Part shown: piece after piece, positions 9,802 to 18,478 of the stretch
Layout: each line of letters opens with the position of its first letter
Position numbering within the stretch: the stretch's first letter is position 1
From: Planctellipticum variicoloris
Lineage (GTDB): Bacteria; Planctomycetota; Planctomycetia; Planctomycetales; Planctomycetaceae
NCBI RefSeq assembly: GCF_030622045.1
Contig: NZ_CP130886.1
Span: 6,952,001-7,016,000, forward strand
Length of the DNA stretch: 64,000 nt
Direction of reading: 5' to 3'
Made by a program: the position numbers and the translations under genes
The notes under the pieces: generated by a model
What the model was told of the DNA's origin: nothing
What the model saw: the letters and a program-made list of their open reading frames with translations, nothing else
The model's database searches: none

Positions 9802-10026
9802 AGTGCTGATTCTGTCAGGGAATCGGCGTTTCCGGGGACTGGAGACGGTGCAAAATCCGGTGCAGCAGAGTCATGTCCCGAGCTGCACCGCATCGCAGCC
9901 GCTTGGCCGCTGCTGCCGGCTGAAGTCCGCACGCTGATTCTGCGGATGGTTGATGAGATCGTATCGGATGGATCGGTTGTGCCTGCCGAGCAACAGCCAA
10001 TCACCTCCGATCTTTCGTCGACGTGA
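9802..10026 (+). pseudogene. Possible C-terminal relic of a site-specific recombinase
   Basis: A plus-strand frame without a start codon runs through the left repeat and ends at the TGA at 10024-10026. Its distinctive part is PELHRIAAAWPLLPAEVRTL followed by ILRMVDEIVSDG. This resembles, from memory, the C-terminal tail of tyrosine recombinases in planctomycete genomes (pattern L-x-x-V/I-x-x-A-W-P-x-L-P). No catalytic Arg/His/Tyr residues remain. The position directly inside the left attachment repeat fits an integrase remnant. A chance open frame cannot be excluded. Confidence 0.35.
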
Positions 10027-10098
10027 GACTGAACGCTTGCTTGACGTGCTGTCTGGTCTCAAACTCCCTCAGAACATCGTGAGAGGGGAGGGCGACCG

Positions 10099-10767
10099 AT
10101 GGCGAACGAATGGCAGGTGAAAATCGGCAACCGCATACACGGGCCGTTCACGGATGAGCAATTGCATCAGCTCGTCAGATCCGGTCGTGTGGATGTAGAC
10201 ACGCCGATTCGACCGGCTGCGAACAAGGTCTGGAAACGGGCCGGGGAAACCGAAGGGCTGTTTGGGGCCGTCGATCCGTCCGCGGCTGAGCATGCCGCAG
10301 CAGTCGAAGAGATCGTCGACGAAGTGTTGCTCGGAACTCAGCCCAAGCAGTCGACAGTGAGACAAGGGCAGAGCCAAGGAACCGCACTGGCCACGACCGC
10401 CGCTGCGGGGACGAAAGCCTGCCCTTTCTGTGCGGAGTTGATCCAATCGGCTGCCATCAAGTGCAAGCACTGCGGCGAATTCCTGGATGGCCGCAAGTCA
10501 GCCGTCACTCATCGCCCCGAACCCGTTCGCGTTGTTCAAATCGCACCGCCAGCACCTGCGTGGAGCCCCGGTGCAGCCGCAGTGCTGTCATTCCTGTTTC
10601 CCGGCCTCGGGCAAATGTACAAGGGCCAGATCGGCATGGGATTGCTGTTGCTGGTCATTACGGTGATTGGCTACATGGCTCTGATTCTGCCCGGCTTGGC
10701 CATCCACATCTTCACGATTTTTGATGCCTACTCCGGCAATCCGCATTCAGGATCGGCACGCCGATAG
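10099..10767 (+). CDS. GYF_2 domain / double zinc-ribbon membrane protein
   Basis: A 222-residue protein of unknown role. Residues 1-55 resemble a GYF_2 domain (WQVKIGNRIHGPFTDEQL, then GRVDVDTPIR). Residues 113-132 form a zinc-ribbon-like knuckle with CPFC and CKHC. Residues about 155-215 are a TM2-like segment (FLFPGLGQMYKGQIGMG, then a hydrophobic stretch and IFDAYSGN). This GYF plus zinc ribbon plus TM2 layout suggests a membrane-anchored adaptor. The start ATG at 10099 follows a GAGAGGGGAGGG stretch usable as a ribosome site. It is the leftmost intact gene of the proposed island. Confidence 0.75.
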   Translation: MANEWQVKIGNRIHGPFTDEQLHQLVRSGRVDVDTPIRPAANKVWKRAGETEGLFGAVDPSAAEHAAAVEEIVDEVLLGTQPKQSTVRQGQSQGTALATTAAAGTKACPFCAELIQSAAIKCKHCGEFLDGRKSAVTHRPEPVRVVQIAPPAPAWSPGAAAVLSFLFPGLGQMYKGQIGMGLLLLVITVIGYMALILPGLAIHIFTIFDAYSGNPHSGSARR

Positions 10768-10815
10768 ACGGGCAGCATTGCTGCCGCCCACAAGGCTTCG
10801 CCGAAAGCGGCTCAG

Positions 10816-11724
10816 TCAGTTGGCCAATTTTGCCTTGGACTTCGTGCCTGAACGCGGTTTCGATACCGGTGATGCTTTGGACTTTTCGGGCTTGGCTTCG
10901 ACGACCGGGGGTTTTGGAGCAAATCGCTCGACTTCCTCCAAGTCCACACGTTCCAGAACGAAAATGGTCCGCGTCCCGCCGATTTTCTTCGTTCCGGTTA
11001 CTTCGAAAACTTCTTCGGGCTCGATGCGTTTCCCATCGACCAATCCCTTTGTTGCCAATCCTCTGATCCAAACGGTTTGCCCTGGACCGGATATCTCAGC
11101 TCGCCCGAGCGTCGGAATACCTCCTCGGACTTTTTGCTGCAGCAAGGCGTCTTCGTAGCTCCCCACCTGAATCCCCAGGTTGACCGGAGCTGGCGGTAGC
11201 CGAGCATGGCCCGTTCGAACCATCAGGTTCTCTCCGTCGACAATTTGAACAATTTCGCATACCCAGCCGTCCAGCGTTCCAAACTGACCAACTTCCAGTT
11301 CCGAGAACTCAGAGATCGGACCGAACGCCGATTGTTGCCAGTCCTGCAATTGTTCCGTCGATTCTTTCCGACCTGCCTTCAGCTCTTGGATTTCAGCTTC
11401 GAGCTGAGCCAATGCTTCCCGTTTCTCTTCCAGAGAGAAAAAAGTTCGTTTGAGTTCGTTTTCCGAGATCTTCCATTTCCGCTTGTCGGCAAGCTCGGTT
11501 GTCACTGCCTTAAGGCGTTCATCCTGTCGGGCAATCTCATCCTGGAGAAAGCTTTCGACGGTGGCCTTCGACTCGGCATTCCACTTCAGAAAGCGGCCAA
11601 TCTGCTCGGGAGGCGATGCCTTTTCCGGTGCGTCCTGTGCTCTCAGATTTGCCACGGCAATCACGCCGAAAAATCCCACCGAGCAGAGCACCAAGAGCCC
11701 GAAACGCTTGCCGCATTGAATCAT
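10816..11724 (-). CDS. Exported coiled-coil protein of unknown function
   Basis: A 302-residue protein if started at the ATG at 11724. That start gives a signal-peptide-like N-terminus (MIQCGKRFGLLVLCSVGFFG) ending near NLRAQ; the frame is open to 11838. Residues about 35-135 are rich in charged heptads (KAVTTELADKRKW, EEKREALAQLEAEIQELKAG) and should form a coiled coil. The middle part (LDGWVCEIVQIVDGENLMV, VWIRGLATKGLVDGKRI) looks beta-rich. The C-terminal 40 residues are basic and low in complexity (PEKSKASPVSKPRSGTKSK). No enzyme motif is visible. Confidence 0.65.
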   Translation of the reverse strand: MIQCGKRFGLLVLCSVGFFGVIAVANLRAQDAPEKASPPEQIGRFLKWNAESKATVESFLQDEIARQDERLKAVTTELADKRKWKISENELKRTFFSLEEKREALAQLEAEIQELKAGRKESTEQLQDWQQSAFGPISEFSELEVGQFGTLDGWVCEIVQIVDGENLMVRTGHARLPPAPVNLGIQVGSYEDALLQQKVRGGIPTLGRAEISGPGQTVWIRGLATKGLVDGKRIEPEEVFEVTGTKKIGGTRTIFVLERVDLEEVERFAPKPPVVEAKPEKSKASPVSKPRSGTKSKAKLAN

Positions 11725-11880
11725 GGCCGTCAGTCCTGTCATCGAGTCAAAGTCACGCATACCGCAGCAAACGATTATTGTGATCGTCCGTCCCCAAATG
11801 GAAGCAGTTTTTCGGCTGAGATATGTGTATCGAGCCATCCGAGCATCTCAGAGCATCGGGCAGCGTGCTTCAGAAGTCAG

Positions 11881-12429
11881 TCAGTCAGCCGCCGACTCAT
11901 CATTTGCCTGGCTGGAATCGGTCGGTCCTGATTTGGCTTCTTTCAGCAGGTCATGCAGGTCCAGACGCCGAGTGAACATCGCCAGTTCGCCGTTTGGCGT
12001 CCGCGGCCAAGTCTCAGCCGGTCGATCCCAGTACAGCTCAATACCATTGCCGTCTGGATCACGCAGATAAATCGCCTCACTGACGCCGTGATCGCTTGCC
12101 CCTTCCAGAGGGATGTTGGCCGTAATCAGTCGCTGCAATGCGTCGGCCAGAGCCGCCCGAGTCGGGTAAACGATGGCGACGTGATACAGGCCGGTCGTTC
12201 CCGGTGGTGGTGGCGAACCTCCCAGGCTTTCCCAGGTATTCAGCCCGATGTGATGGTGATAGCCGCCCGCCGAAACGAATGCGGCCTGCGTCCCGTACCG
12301 TTGCGTAAGCTGGAATCCCAGGATACCGGAGTAAAACGTTAATGACCGTTCCAGGTCAGCCACCTTCAAATGAACGTGACCGATGCGAACCTGTGGATCA
12401 ATCGGACGGACGTTCTGGTCAGCGGTCAT
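11881..12429 (-). CDS. VOC/glyoxalase-fold protein, extradiol dioxygenase-like
   Basis: A 182-residue protein from the ATG at 12429; a GTG at 12495 is an in-frame alternative. Paired beta-alpha-beta-beta-beta modules are recognisable. HVHLKVADLERSLTFYSGIL gives the first metal-ligand His, GLYHVAIVYPTRAALADAL the second His, and GNGIELYWDRP the Glu. This 2-His-1-Glu arrangement with the DPDGNGIEL signature is typical of VOC-superfamily proteins of the catechol 2,3-dioxygenase-like group. The substrate cannot be assigned. It follows hsdR on the same strand after 85 bp. Confidence 0.8.
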   Translation of the reverse strand: MTADQNVRPIDPQVRIGHVHLKVADLERSLTFYSGILGFQLTQRYGTQAAFVSAGGYHHHIGLNTWESLGGSPPPPGTTGLYHVAIVYPTRAALADALQRLITANIPLEGASDHGVSEAIYLRDPDGNGIELYWDRPAETWPRTPNGELAMFTRRLDLHDLLKEAKSGPTDSSQANDESAAD

Positions 12430-12514
12430 CGTGTCCCAGTCCTGGAAAGGCGGCTGAATGGTGATTACGGCACGTGTCCCATCGACAAGCGGCACGTCTC
12501 CCCCCAGAAACGTC

Positions 12515-15500
12515 CTACGCCGGCCTCCCCGTCCCTCCCGCCGCCCGATCCCTCAACGCCTCATAGAGCTGCCCCGGACCGAGCAGGATCTCCTTCAGCC
12601 CCCTCCGAATCGCTTCCGAGTTCAACGCCTGCGTGCTCATCGCCGTGTGAGCGTCCAGGGCGGCGATGATGGCGTTCATCAGCTCCGTCTTCAGGTCCGG
12701 CGAATTCGCGAACTGCTCCTTTGTGTTGTTGGCGGCCTGCTGCCCGAGCTTGTCGGACTCCAGCAGCTTCCCCTTGATCACGTTGTTGACGTAAACGAGC
12801 ATGTCCTGATCGGTCAGTTCACCGTCAAACAGGTTATTCACCTTCTCGATGATCTCGGACAGCAACGCCTTCTGCTTCTCCTGGATGGCTCCCGTTCCAA
12901 CTTCGGTTGCCGGTTCGAGCTTCGGCGTCTCTCCCTGATGGAGCGGCAGCGTCTGCTCGCCCTTGCTCTTCAGGTTGTGGTGCGTCAGAACCACCTTCGA
13001 CAGGTCAATGCCTTCACGCTCTCGGCCGAATTCCAGGAGCGGCAGCAGCTTCTTGAAGAAGAGGAACCGCTTCTCGATGTCGGTGTTCCCGTAGTCGAAG
13101 ATCTGCGACAGGAACGTGTAGAGCCGGACGTACGCCCCCATGTCCGCCTTGAACAGCAGCAGTGCATTCAGCTCGTTCTGAGCCGTCTCCAGAGCTGACG
13201 CATTCTTGGCGGCCTTGGCCGTCTTCACGGCCTCTTGAGCGGCCTTGTACCGCTTCATCAGGCGGTCGACGACCGGTTCCAGGGCGGCCACCAGTTCGCT
13301 CTGTTTGGCGTTTTCCTTCAAAAGGATCTCGACGACGCGGTCCACTTCGAAGTCGTCATAATGTCCGGCTCCGTCCAGTTTGGCTCGCAGATCGTAGACG
13401 AGATTCGGATTCGAGACGTCGGCCAGCTCCGCCGTCGTGTGGTACGTCTTGAAGGCGTCGAGAATCTCCTGCGTGTCGTTGACGAAGTCCAGGACGTACG
13501 TCGTGCTCTTGCCGGGATAGGCTCGATTCAGGCGGGACAGCGTCTGGACGGCCTGGATGCCGGCCAGCCGTTTGTCGACGTACATCCCGCACAGCAACGG
13601 CTGATCGAAGCCCGTCTGGAACTTGTTGGCGACCAGCAGAATCTGATACTCGTCGGCCTTGAAGGCTTCCGCAATGTCCCGGCCTTTGAGATTCGGGTTC
13701 AGCTCCGGACTGTTCTCGGTAAACGGATCAGGTCCGGATTCCGTATCCTTCACCTCCCCGGAAAACGCCACCAGCGTGCGAATCGGGTAGCCGCGGTCCT
13801 TGATGTACTTGTTGATCGCCAGTTGCCAGCGGACGGCTTCGACTCGACTGGCCACGACAACCATCGCCTTGGCCTTCCCTCCCAGAAGCGGGGCGACGTA
13901 CTCCCGGAAATGTTCGACGACGATCTTCACCCTCTGGGAGATGTTGTAGGGATGCAGCCGCACCCAGCCCATCAGCCCCTTCATCGCCTCACTGCGTTCG
14001 ACTTCCTTATCGTCCCATTCCTTGCCGTTGTGCGTCAGGCGGAACGCCAGCCGGTACGGCGTGTAGTTCTGCAGCACGTCGAGAATGAACTCTTCTTCGA
14101 TGGCCTGCCGCATCGAGTAGACGTGGAACGCGGCCGGCAGATTGTCCTTGCTGGCGGGCTGGTCCGGTTTGGGACGCCGGCCGAACAGTTCCAGCGTCTT
14201 GGCCTTGGGCGTGGCCGTGAAGGCGACGTACGTAATCCCGGTGTCACTCGCCTTCTGAGCCATCTGAGCGGCCAACAGGTCTTCGGTACTGACTTCGCCC
14301 CCGTCGGCCAGCTCCTGCAGTTCTTCCGCCGACAGCACCGCCTTCAACTTGGCCGCCGCCTCCCCAGTCTGCGAGCTGTGAGCTTCGTCGGCGATGACGG
14401 CAAACCGCTTGCCTTGCGTGGCCGCCAGTTCCCGCACCGCCTTCAGAGCAAACGGGAACGTCTGAATCGTGCAGACCACGACCTTCTTGGCTCCCGACAG
14501 GGCTGCGGCCAGTTCGCCGCTCTTGCTGGAACTCTCCCCCTTGATCGTCGCCACGACGCCGGTCGTTCGTTCGAAGGCGAAAATCGCATCCTGCAACTGC
14601 GAATCAATGACGTTCCGGTCCGAGACGACCAGCACCGAATCGAACACTTTCTTGTGGTGTGCGTCGTGCAGATCCGCCAGAAAGTGAGCCGTCCAGGCAA
14701 TCGAGTTCGTCTTGCCGGAACCGGCCGAATGCTGAATCAGGTACTTGCCGCCCGCCCCTTCCGCCAGCACGGCCGCCTGGAGTTTCCGGGTGACGTCGAG
14801 TTGATGGAACCGCGGAAAGATCACCGCTTCGAGCTGCTTCTTTTCGTTCTTCTTGGGAACCAGATAGCGTCCCAGGATCTCCAGCCAGCTTTCCCGCTGC
14901 CAGATCTGTTCCCACAAGTAGGCGGTGCGATGGCCGCCGTTCGGATTGACCGGGTTGCCCGCCGCTCCGTCGTTCCCCTGATTGAACGGCAGGAACTTCG
15001 TCTCGGGACCGTTGAGCCGGGTCGTCATCCGGACTTCCGAGTTGCTCACGGCAAAGTGAACCAGTGCCCCGCCGGGAAAATCTAACAGCGGTTCGGCGGA
15101 TTTCCCTTTAGGCTTGGGCAGGCGGTCGAACCGGTACTGGTCGACGGCGTCCTTGATGCTCTGCGTGAAATCGGTTTTCAGTTCGACGGTGGCGACCGGC
15201 AGCCCGTTGAGGAACAGCACCAGATCGAGACTGTTCTCGTTGCTCAGAGAGTACCGCACCTGCCGGACGGCTCGCAGCCGGTTGGCCGCATACCGGGCCT
15301 GCAGCTCCGGATTCATCGCCAGAGCCGGTTTGAACTGAGCCAGCTTCAGCTTCTGCTTCAGCCCAATGACGTCGATGCCGTGCCTCAGAACTTCCAGAGT
15401 TCCGGATTGCGTCACAGATTCCTGTAACCGAGTCAGCAGCACTTCGGCGGCCTGCGAGCCGTGGCTCTTGGTCAATGCCTCCCAGGCAGCGGGCTGAGTC

Positions 15501-15646
15501 TCCTGAACCCACGCCAGCACGTCCGCCGGGAACAGAGCCTTCGTCCGGTCGTACTCGGCCGCGTCCCCTTCGGAGTACAGCCAGCCGTGAGCCGCCAGAT
15601 GCTGGCAGATTTCGACCTCGAAGGCGATTTCCTTGTGTACGTCCAT
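12515..15646 (-). CDS. hsdR: Type I restriction enzyme R subunit (nuclease-translocase)
   Basis: ATP-driven DNA translocase and endonuclease of a type I restriction-modification complex; cleaves DNA lacking the host methylation pattern. The 1043-residue protein has an N-terminal PD-(D/E)XK nuclease (D141 in SLDLVLFLNG, E155-L-K157 in ATVELKTDF). SF2 motor motifs follow: Walker A SAGSGKT (307-313), DEAH (420-423), VAFTATPKAKTLELFG, VVASRVEAVRW and FDQPLLCGMYVDKRL with QTLSRLNR. The length is normal for the family. It is the most downstream subunit of the operon, separated from fic by 231 bp containing an inverted-repeat cluster, so it could have its own promoter. Confidence 0.95.
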   Translation of the reverse strand: MDVHKEIAFEVEICQHLAAHGWLYSEGDAAEYDRTKALFPADVLAWVQETQPAAWEALTKSHGSQAAEVLLTRLQESVTQSGTLEVLRHGIDVIGLKQKLKLAQFKPALAMNPELQARYAANRLRAVRQVRYSLSNENSLDLVLFLNGLPVATVELKTDFTQSIKDAVDQYRFDRLPKPKGKSAEPLLDFPGGALVHFAVSNSEVRMTTRLNGPETKFLPFNQGNDGAAGNPVNPNGGHRTAYLWEQIWQRESWLEILGRYLVPKKNEKKQLEAVIFPRFHQLDVTRKLQAAVLAEGAGGKYLIQHSAGSGKTNSIAWTAHFLADLHDAHHKKVFDSVLVVSDRNVIDSQLQDAIFAFERTTGVVATIKGESSSKSGELAAALSGAKKVVVCTIQTFPFALKAVRELAATQGKRFAVIADEAHSSQTGEAAAKLKAVLSAEELQELADGGEVSTEDLLAAQMAQKASDTGITYVAFTATPKAKTLELFGRRPKPDQPASKDNLPAAFHVYSMRQAIEEEFILDVLQNYTPYRLAFRLTHNGKEWDDKEVERSEAMKGLMGWVRLHPYNISQRVKIVVEHFREYVAPLLGGKAKAMVVVASRVEAVRWQLAINKYIKDRGYPIRTLVAFSGEVKDTESGPDPFTENSPELNPNLKGRDIAEAFKADEYQILLVANKFQTGFDQPLLCGMYVDKRLAGIQAVQTLSRLNRAYPGKSTTYVLDFVNDTQEILDAFKTYHTTAELADVSNPNLVYDLRAKLDGAGHYDDFEVDRVVEILLKENAKQSELVAALEPVVDRLMKRYKAAQEAVKTAKAAKNASALETAQNELNALLLFKADMGAYVRLYTFLSQIFDYGNTDIEKRFLFFKKLLPLLEFGREREGIDLSKVVLTHHNLKSKGEQTLPLHQGETPKLEPATEVGTGAIQEKQKALLSEIIEKVNNLFDGELTDQDMLVYVNNVIKGKLLESDKLGQQAANNTKEQFANSPDLKTELMNAIIAALDAHTAMSTQALNSEAIRRGLKEILLGPGQLYEALRDRAAGGTGRPA

Positions 15647-15777
15647 TCGCTTCCCTTGGCGGAATGCCGCTCAGGCGGCCTGTCTGGCGTCCGGCTTTGT
15701 GGTTTGTAACTACATTCTCAGAAAGGAGTTCCGTCCGTATTTGGCAAGCTTCAGACCTGCCGATTCGCGTTGTTACG

Positions 15778-15842
15778 TTGTGTCTCGTCGGAGATACACA
15801 AAACGCGTTGTGTATGACGAAACGCCATTTCGACACACACAA
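15778..15842. promoter_or_regulatory. Cluster of four TTGTGT/ACACAA half-sites upstream of hsdR
   Basis: In the 231-bp gap between fic and hsdR there is a 7-bp inverted repeat with a 6-bp spacer (TACACAA at 15795-15801, TTGTGTA at 15808-15814). Two further half-sites flank it: TTGTGT at 15778-15783 and ACACAA at 15837-15842. Alternating half-sites suggest an operator for a dimeric regulator controlling hsdR separately from the methylase genes. No regulator gene is recognised in the island, so the binding protein is unknown. Confidence 0.45.
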
Positions 15843-15877
15843 CGAGTTTTGACTGTGCCCGGCCACACCCAAGCCGC

Positions 15878-16981
15878 TCACAGGATTTTTCGTCCCTCTG
15901 CACAGTTCAACAGCTCCCGAAACGCCAGAATCGCCGGTCGGCGGCCACTTTGTTCACGTAGGGTGACGAGAATTCCGGCATCGCGAAGCTGTCGCAAAAA
16001 CGGCATCGCCGTGTACTTCGGAATCCCTGAACGGTCGATGAAGTCGTTCGACCGAAAGACAGGCCGGTCAAACAGCGTGTCCAGCACCTTCACGGCATGC
16101 TGCGAACGGGTCAGATCGACCACCTGCTGTTTCATCCGTGCGTAAAGGTTCAGGATGCCTCGAACTCGAACCGTATTCGTCTCCGCCTGCTCGTGAATCG
16201 CCGCCAGAAAGAACGCCACCCAGCCCGTCCAGTCCCCCTGCTGGCTGATCCCCCGCAGCCCGGCGTAGTACGCCTCCCGATGGGCTTCAAGGTATTCGCT
16301 CAAGTAGAACATCGGACTGGCCAGCGTCCGCTTCTGGTAGAGGAACAGCGGAATCAGCAGCCGGCCGATGCGTCCGTTGCCGTCGTTGAACGGGTGCAGC
16401 AGCTCGAACTGAGCGTGAACCACCGCCACCTGCACCAGCGGGTCGATATCCTCCGCCGACAGATACCGCTCGAACGCTTCCAGATGGTCGAGCAACTGCA
16501 GCGGCGACGGCGGCACGAACGTGGCCTGCTCGATGGTGCAGCCCGGCGAGCCGATCCAGTTCTGCTGCACCCGAAACTGGCCGGGGCTTTTGTCGGCTCC
16601 CCGCACGCTGTTCATCAGCAGGCCGTGCATCTGCCGGAGCAAGGACAGGGTCAACGGCTGTTTGCTCAACGCGGACTGAGCCAGCTTCAGCGTCTCGCGG
16701 TAGTTCACGACTTCCTGAATGTCGTGGACCTTCTCCGGGTCGAACTCGATGCCCGCTTCGTACTCCAGCACTTCGTCGACCGTGGCCTGCGTCCCTTCGA
16801 TCTTCGACGACAGCACGGCTTCCTGATTCGTCAGCGGCGAGAGCATGACGTCGGGATTGATGACGCTCTGCAGCAGCCCGTCGTACCGGGCCAGAGCGGC
16901 ATTCGCCGGTCCGGTGAGGCGAATCAGCCGGGCCGCATCGAGCCCCGTCAGCGGCAGCGTTTCGGGAACGTAGGGAGACAT
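15878..16981 (-). CDS. Fic family AMP-transferase with N-terminal autoinhibitory motif
   Basis: Fic proteins usually transfer AMP from ATP to a target protein hydroxyl. The 367-residue protein has the full catalytic motif HPFNDGNGRIGR (H196, D200, R204). It also has the inhibitory helix motif S/TxxxE(G/N) as SSKIEG (S58, E62, G63), which marks a self-inhibited class II Fic protein. Upstream is a FicN-type block (SVINPDVMLSPLTNQEAVL), and a winged-helix-like tail follows (FRSNDFIDRSGIPKYTAMPF, then LRDAGILVTL). It sits inside the type I restriction operon, starting 1 nt after the small ORF at 16983. Its target is unknown. Confidence 0.92.
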   Translation of the reverse strand: MSPYVPETLPLTGLDAARLIRLTGPANAALARYDGLLQSVINPDVMLSPLTNQEAVLSSKIEGTQATVDEVLEYEAGIEFDPEKVHDIQEVVNYRETLKLAQSALSKQPLTLSLLRQMHGLLMNSVRGADKSPGQFRVQQNWIGSPGCTIEQATFVPPSPLQLLDHLEAFERYLSAEDIDPLVQVAVVHAQFELLHPFNDGNGRIGRLLIPLFLYQKRTLASPMFYLSEYLEAHREAYYAGLRGISQQGDWTGWVAFFLAAIHEQAETNTVRVRGILNLYARMKQQVVDLTRSQHAVKVLDTLFDRPVFRSNDFIDRSGIPKYTAMPFLRQLRDAGILVTLREQSGRRPAILAFRELLNCAEGRKIL

Positions 16982-16982
16982 T

Positions 16983-17141
16983 TCAGGCTGATCCTTTGCC
17001 GACGATCTGGGAGAAGTCGCCGAGCAGGCTGCGGGGGACTTCGATCACCTGCAGGATGCGGGTCGTAATGTCGGCAATCCGGATGCCTTGCGGGTCGCCG
17101 CCCGGCAGGAAGATCTGAATCGTCTTCGGCGTCTGGTTCAT
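16983..17141 (-). CDS. 52-residue protein matching the N-terminal part of GIY-YIG nuclease family proteins, truncated
   Basis: A short gene, 52 codons plus stop. Its start overlaps the hsdS stop by 4 nt (ATGA), and its stop is 1 nt before the fic start. The sequence contains TPKTIQIFLPGGDPQGIRIA and ITTRILQVIEVPRSLLGDFSQ. From memory this matches the N-terminal domain of a GIY-YIG nuclease family often found beside type I restriction genes (pattern TIQIFLPDGxPxGxRIAEIT). The GIY-YIG catalytic part is missing: the frame stops after GDFSQIVGKGSA. Either a decayed gene kept as a translational coupler or a stand-alone small protein. Confidence 0.6.
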   Translation of the reverse strand: MNQTPKTIQIFLPGGDPQGIRIADITTRILQVIEVPRSLLGDFSQIVGKGSA

Positions 17142-18478
17142 GCCGATGCCTTTCGAGCCAAGCTCCGCACATCAATCTTGCCGGTCACGGCGGCTGAAAT
17201 CAGGGCGGTTCGCCGTTCCTGCAGAAGCTGGATGGCTCGCTCGGCTTCTGCGATGAGCCGCGTTATCGCGTTCCATCTTTTCCGAATCGCGTTGACAATC
17301 TCTTGTTGTTCGTCGACGTCCGGTGCCGCGAACCACAGTTCCAGGATCACCGACTGTGCGATGTTCTTCATTGACGAACTTGCCCCGCTCGCTCCCAATT
17401 CGATTGGCTCACGAGCAGCTTCACAAGCAAGGAAATAGCACAGAAATTGCGGCAAGAGTGTCGAACGATCCATTCGCAAACGATACAGCTTGTCGCATAG
17501 CATCAAGTTTTCGTGATCGCTTTCGGCCACTGCCGCACTTCCGACCAACTCTACCGTGTTGGCTCGTGAAATCAGCAAGTCCCCTTCTCGTATTCCAAGC
17601 TCAGGCTGCGGTTCGAGCGTGGAAGGAAGGGCCTTGTTCTCTTCGGCGTTGAACCTTCCGTAATTGACGCAGCCAACTTTGAGGACGCCCCATTGGTCAG
17701 CACTCTGAACTGGATCGTTCTCGCATTGGGGACTCCAACCTTGTTCAATCGAACTGATCGCATGCTTAACTCTTTGAACCTCCCAGTGCTCCGGCACATC
17801 TCCCAACCACTCGACGCCGGAAGCCTTCATCGGCACGTCAGGATTCAGCCCCTTGGTGACGGCATGGGAGATGACGGCCTGCCGCTTCTCCTGCAGCAGC
17901 TCAATCAGCCGTTGCTGCTCTGAGACGAGAGCGTCGATCTTCTGAGTTTCGACATCGAGGAACGACGAGATCGCCTTTTGCTCGTCGAGAGGTGGAACGG
18001 GCATCTTGATCGAAAGAAAAGTCGGCGTGCGAACGGTCTTCCGCAGTCCCGTGTAGAACGGTCGAAGGCCCTTGTGGGAATCCACGTGGCGGTAAAAATA
18101 GTAGACGAAAGCTGCGTCGGTTTTAGGATTACATCGAAACACATCGTACGCACTCGTAATCATCCCGCGATTACTGCTCAACCCGACTGTTCGAGGCGTT
18201 TCATCCATATCGAACAAGCACATCACCAAGTCGTCAGGTTCGACTATTTGGTAGTTGCCAAAATCGGCGGGGTACTTTCCGTCACCGGAATCAATGTCCC
18301 GATTTACAACACCTCGTAGAGTCAGTGAGAGCAGCTGCGTCTCGCTCCACTCCTCCCCAATCTCGGTCTTGACTAGACGGAATACGGCCTTGTTCGGAAG
18401 TGCTTGCCAATGGCTTGGCAAAATACCCAGCCAATCGAGGCCACTGTGCTTGTAGTCGTCATACCTCGGGAAGCTCAT
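17138..18478 (-). CDS. hsdS: Type I restriction-modification specificity subunit S
   Basis: Sets the DNA target of the complex through two target-recognition domains. The 446-residue protein is a clear internal duplication. Repeat units begin SGLDWLGILPSHW (12-24) and SGVEWLGDVPEHW (220-232), each followed by a variable domain. Each half then has a conserved helix: PPLDEQKAISSFLD with LLQEKRQAVISHAVTKG, and APDVDEQQEIV with LLQERRTALISAAVTGK. The variable stretches (about 17440-17760 and 18000-18420) are visibly richer in A/T than the neighbours, as expected for horizontally exchanged recognition domains. It overlaps hsdM by 4 nt. Confidence 0.94.
   Translation of the reverse strand: MSFPRYDDYKHSGLDWLGILPSHWQALPNKAVFRLVKTEIGEEWSETQLLSLTLRGVVNRDIDSGDGKYPADFGNYQIVEPDDLVMCLFDMDETPRTVGLSSNRGMITSAYDVFRCNPKTDAAFVYYFYRHVDSHKGLRPFYTGLRKTVRTPTFLSIKMPVPPLDEQKAISSFLDVETQKIDALVSEQQRLIELLQEKRQAVISHAVTKGLNPDVPMKASGVEWLGDVPEHWEVQRVKHAISSIEQGWSPQCENDPVQSADQWGVLKVGCVNYGRFNAEENKALPSTLEPQPELGIREGDLLISRANTVELVGSAAVAESDHENLMLCDKLYRLRMDRSTLLPQFLCYFLACEAAREPIELGASGASSSMKNIAQSVILELWFAAPDVDEQQEIVNAIRKRWNAITRLIAEAERAIQLLQERRTALISAAVTGKIDVRSLARKASA

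Noticed and set aside
13235-15085. 616-residue plus-strand frame over hsdR
   Set aside because: Antisense to the R subunit, whose motifs fix the coding strand; Gln/Arg/Asp/Val-rich composition typical of shadow frames.
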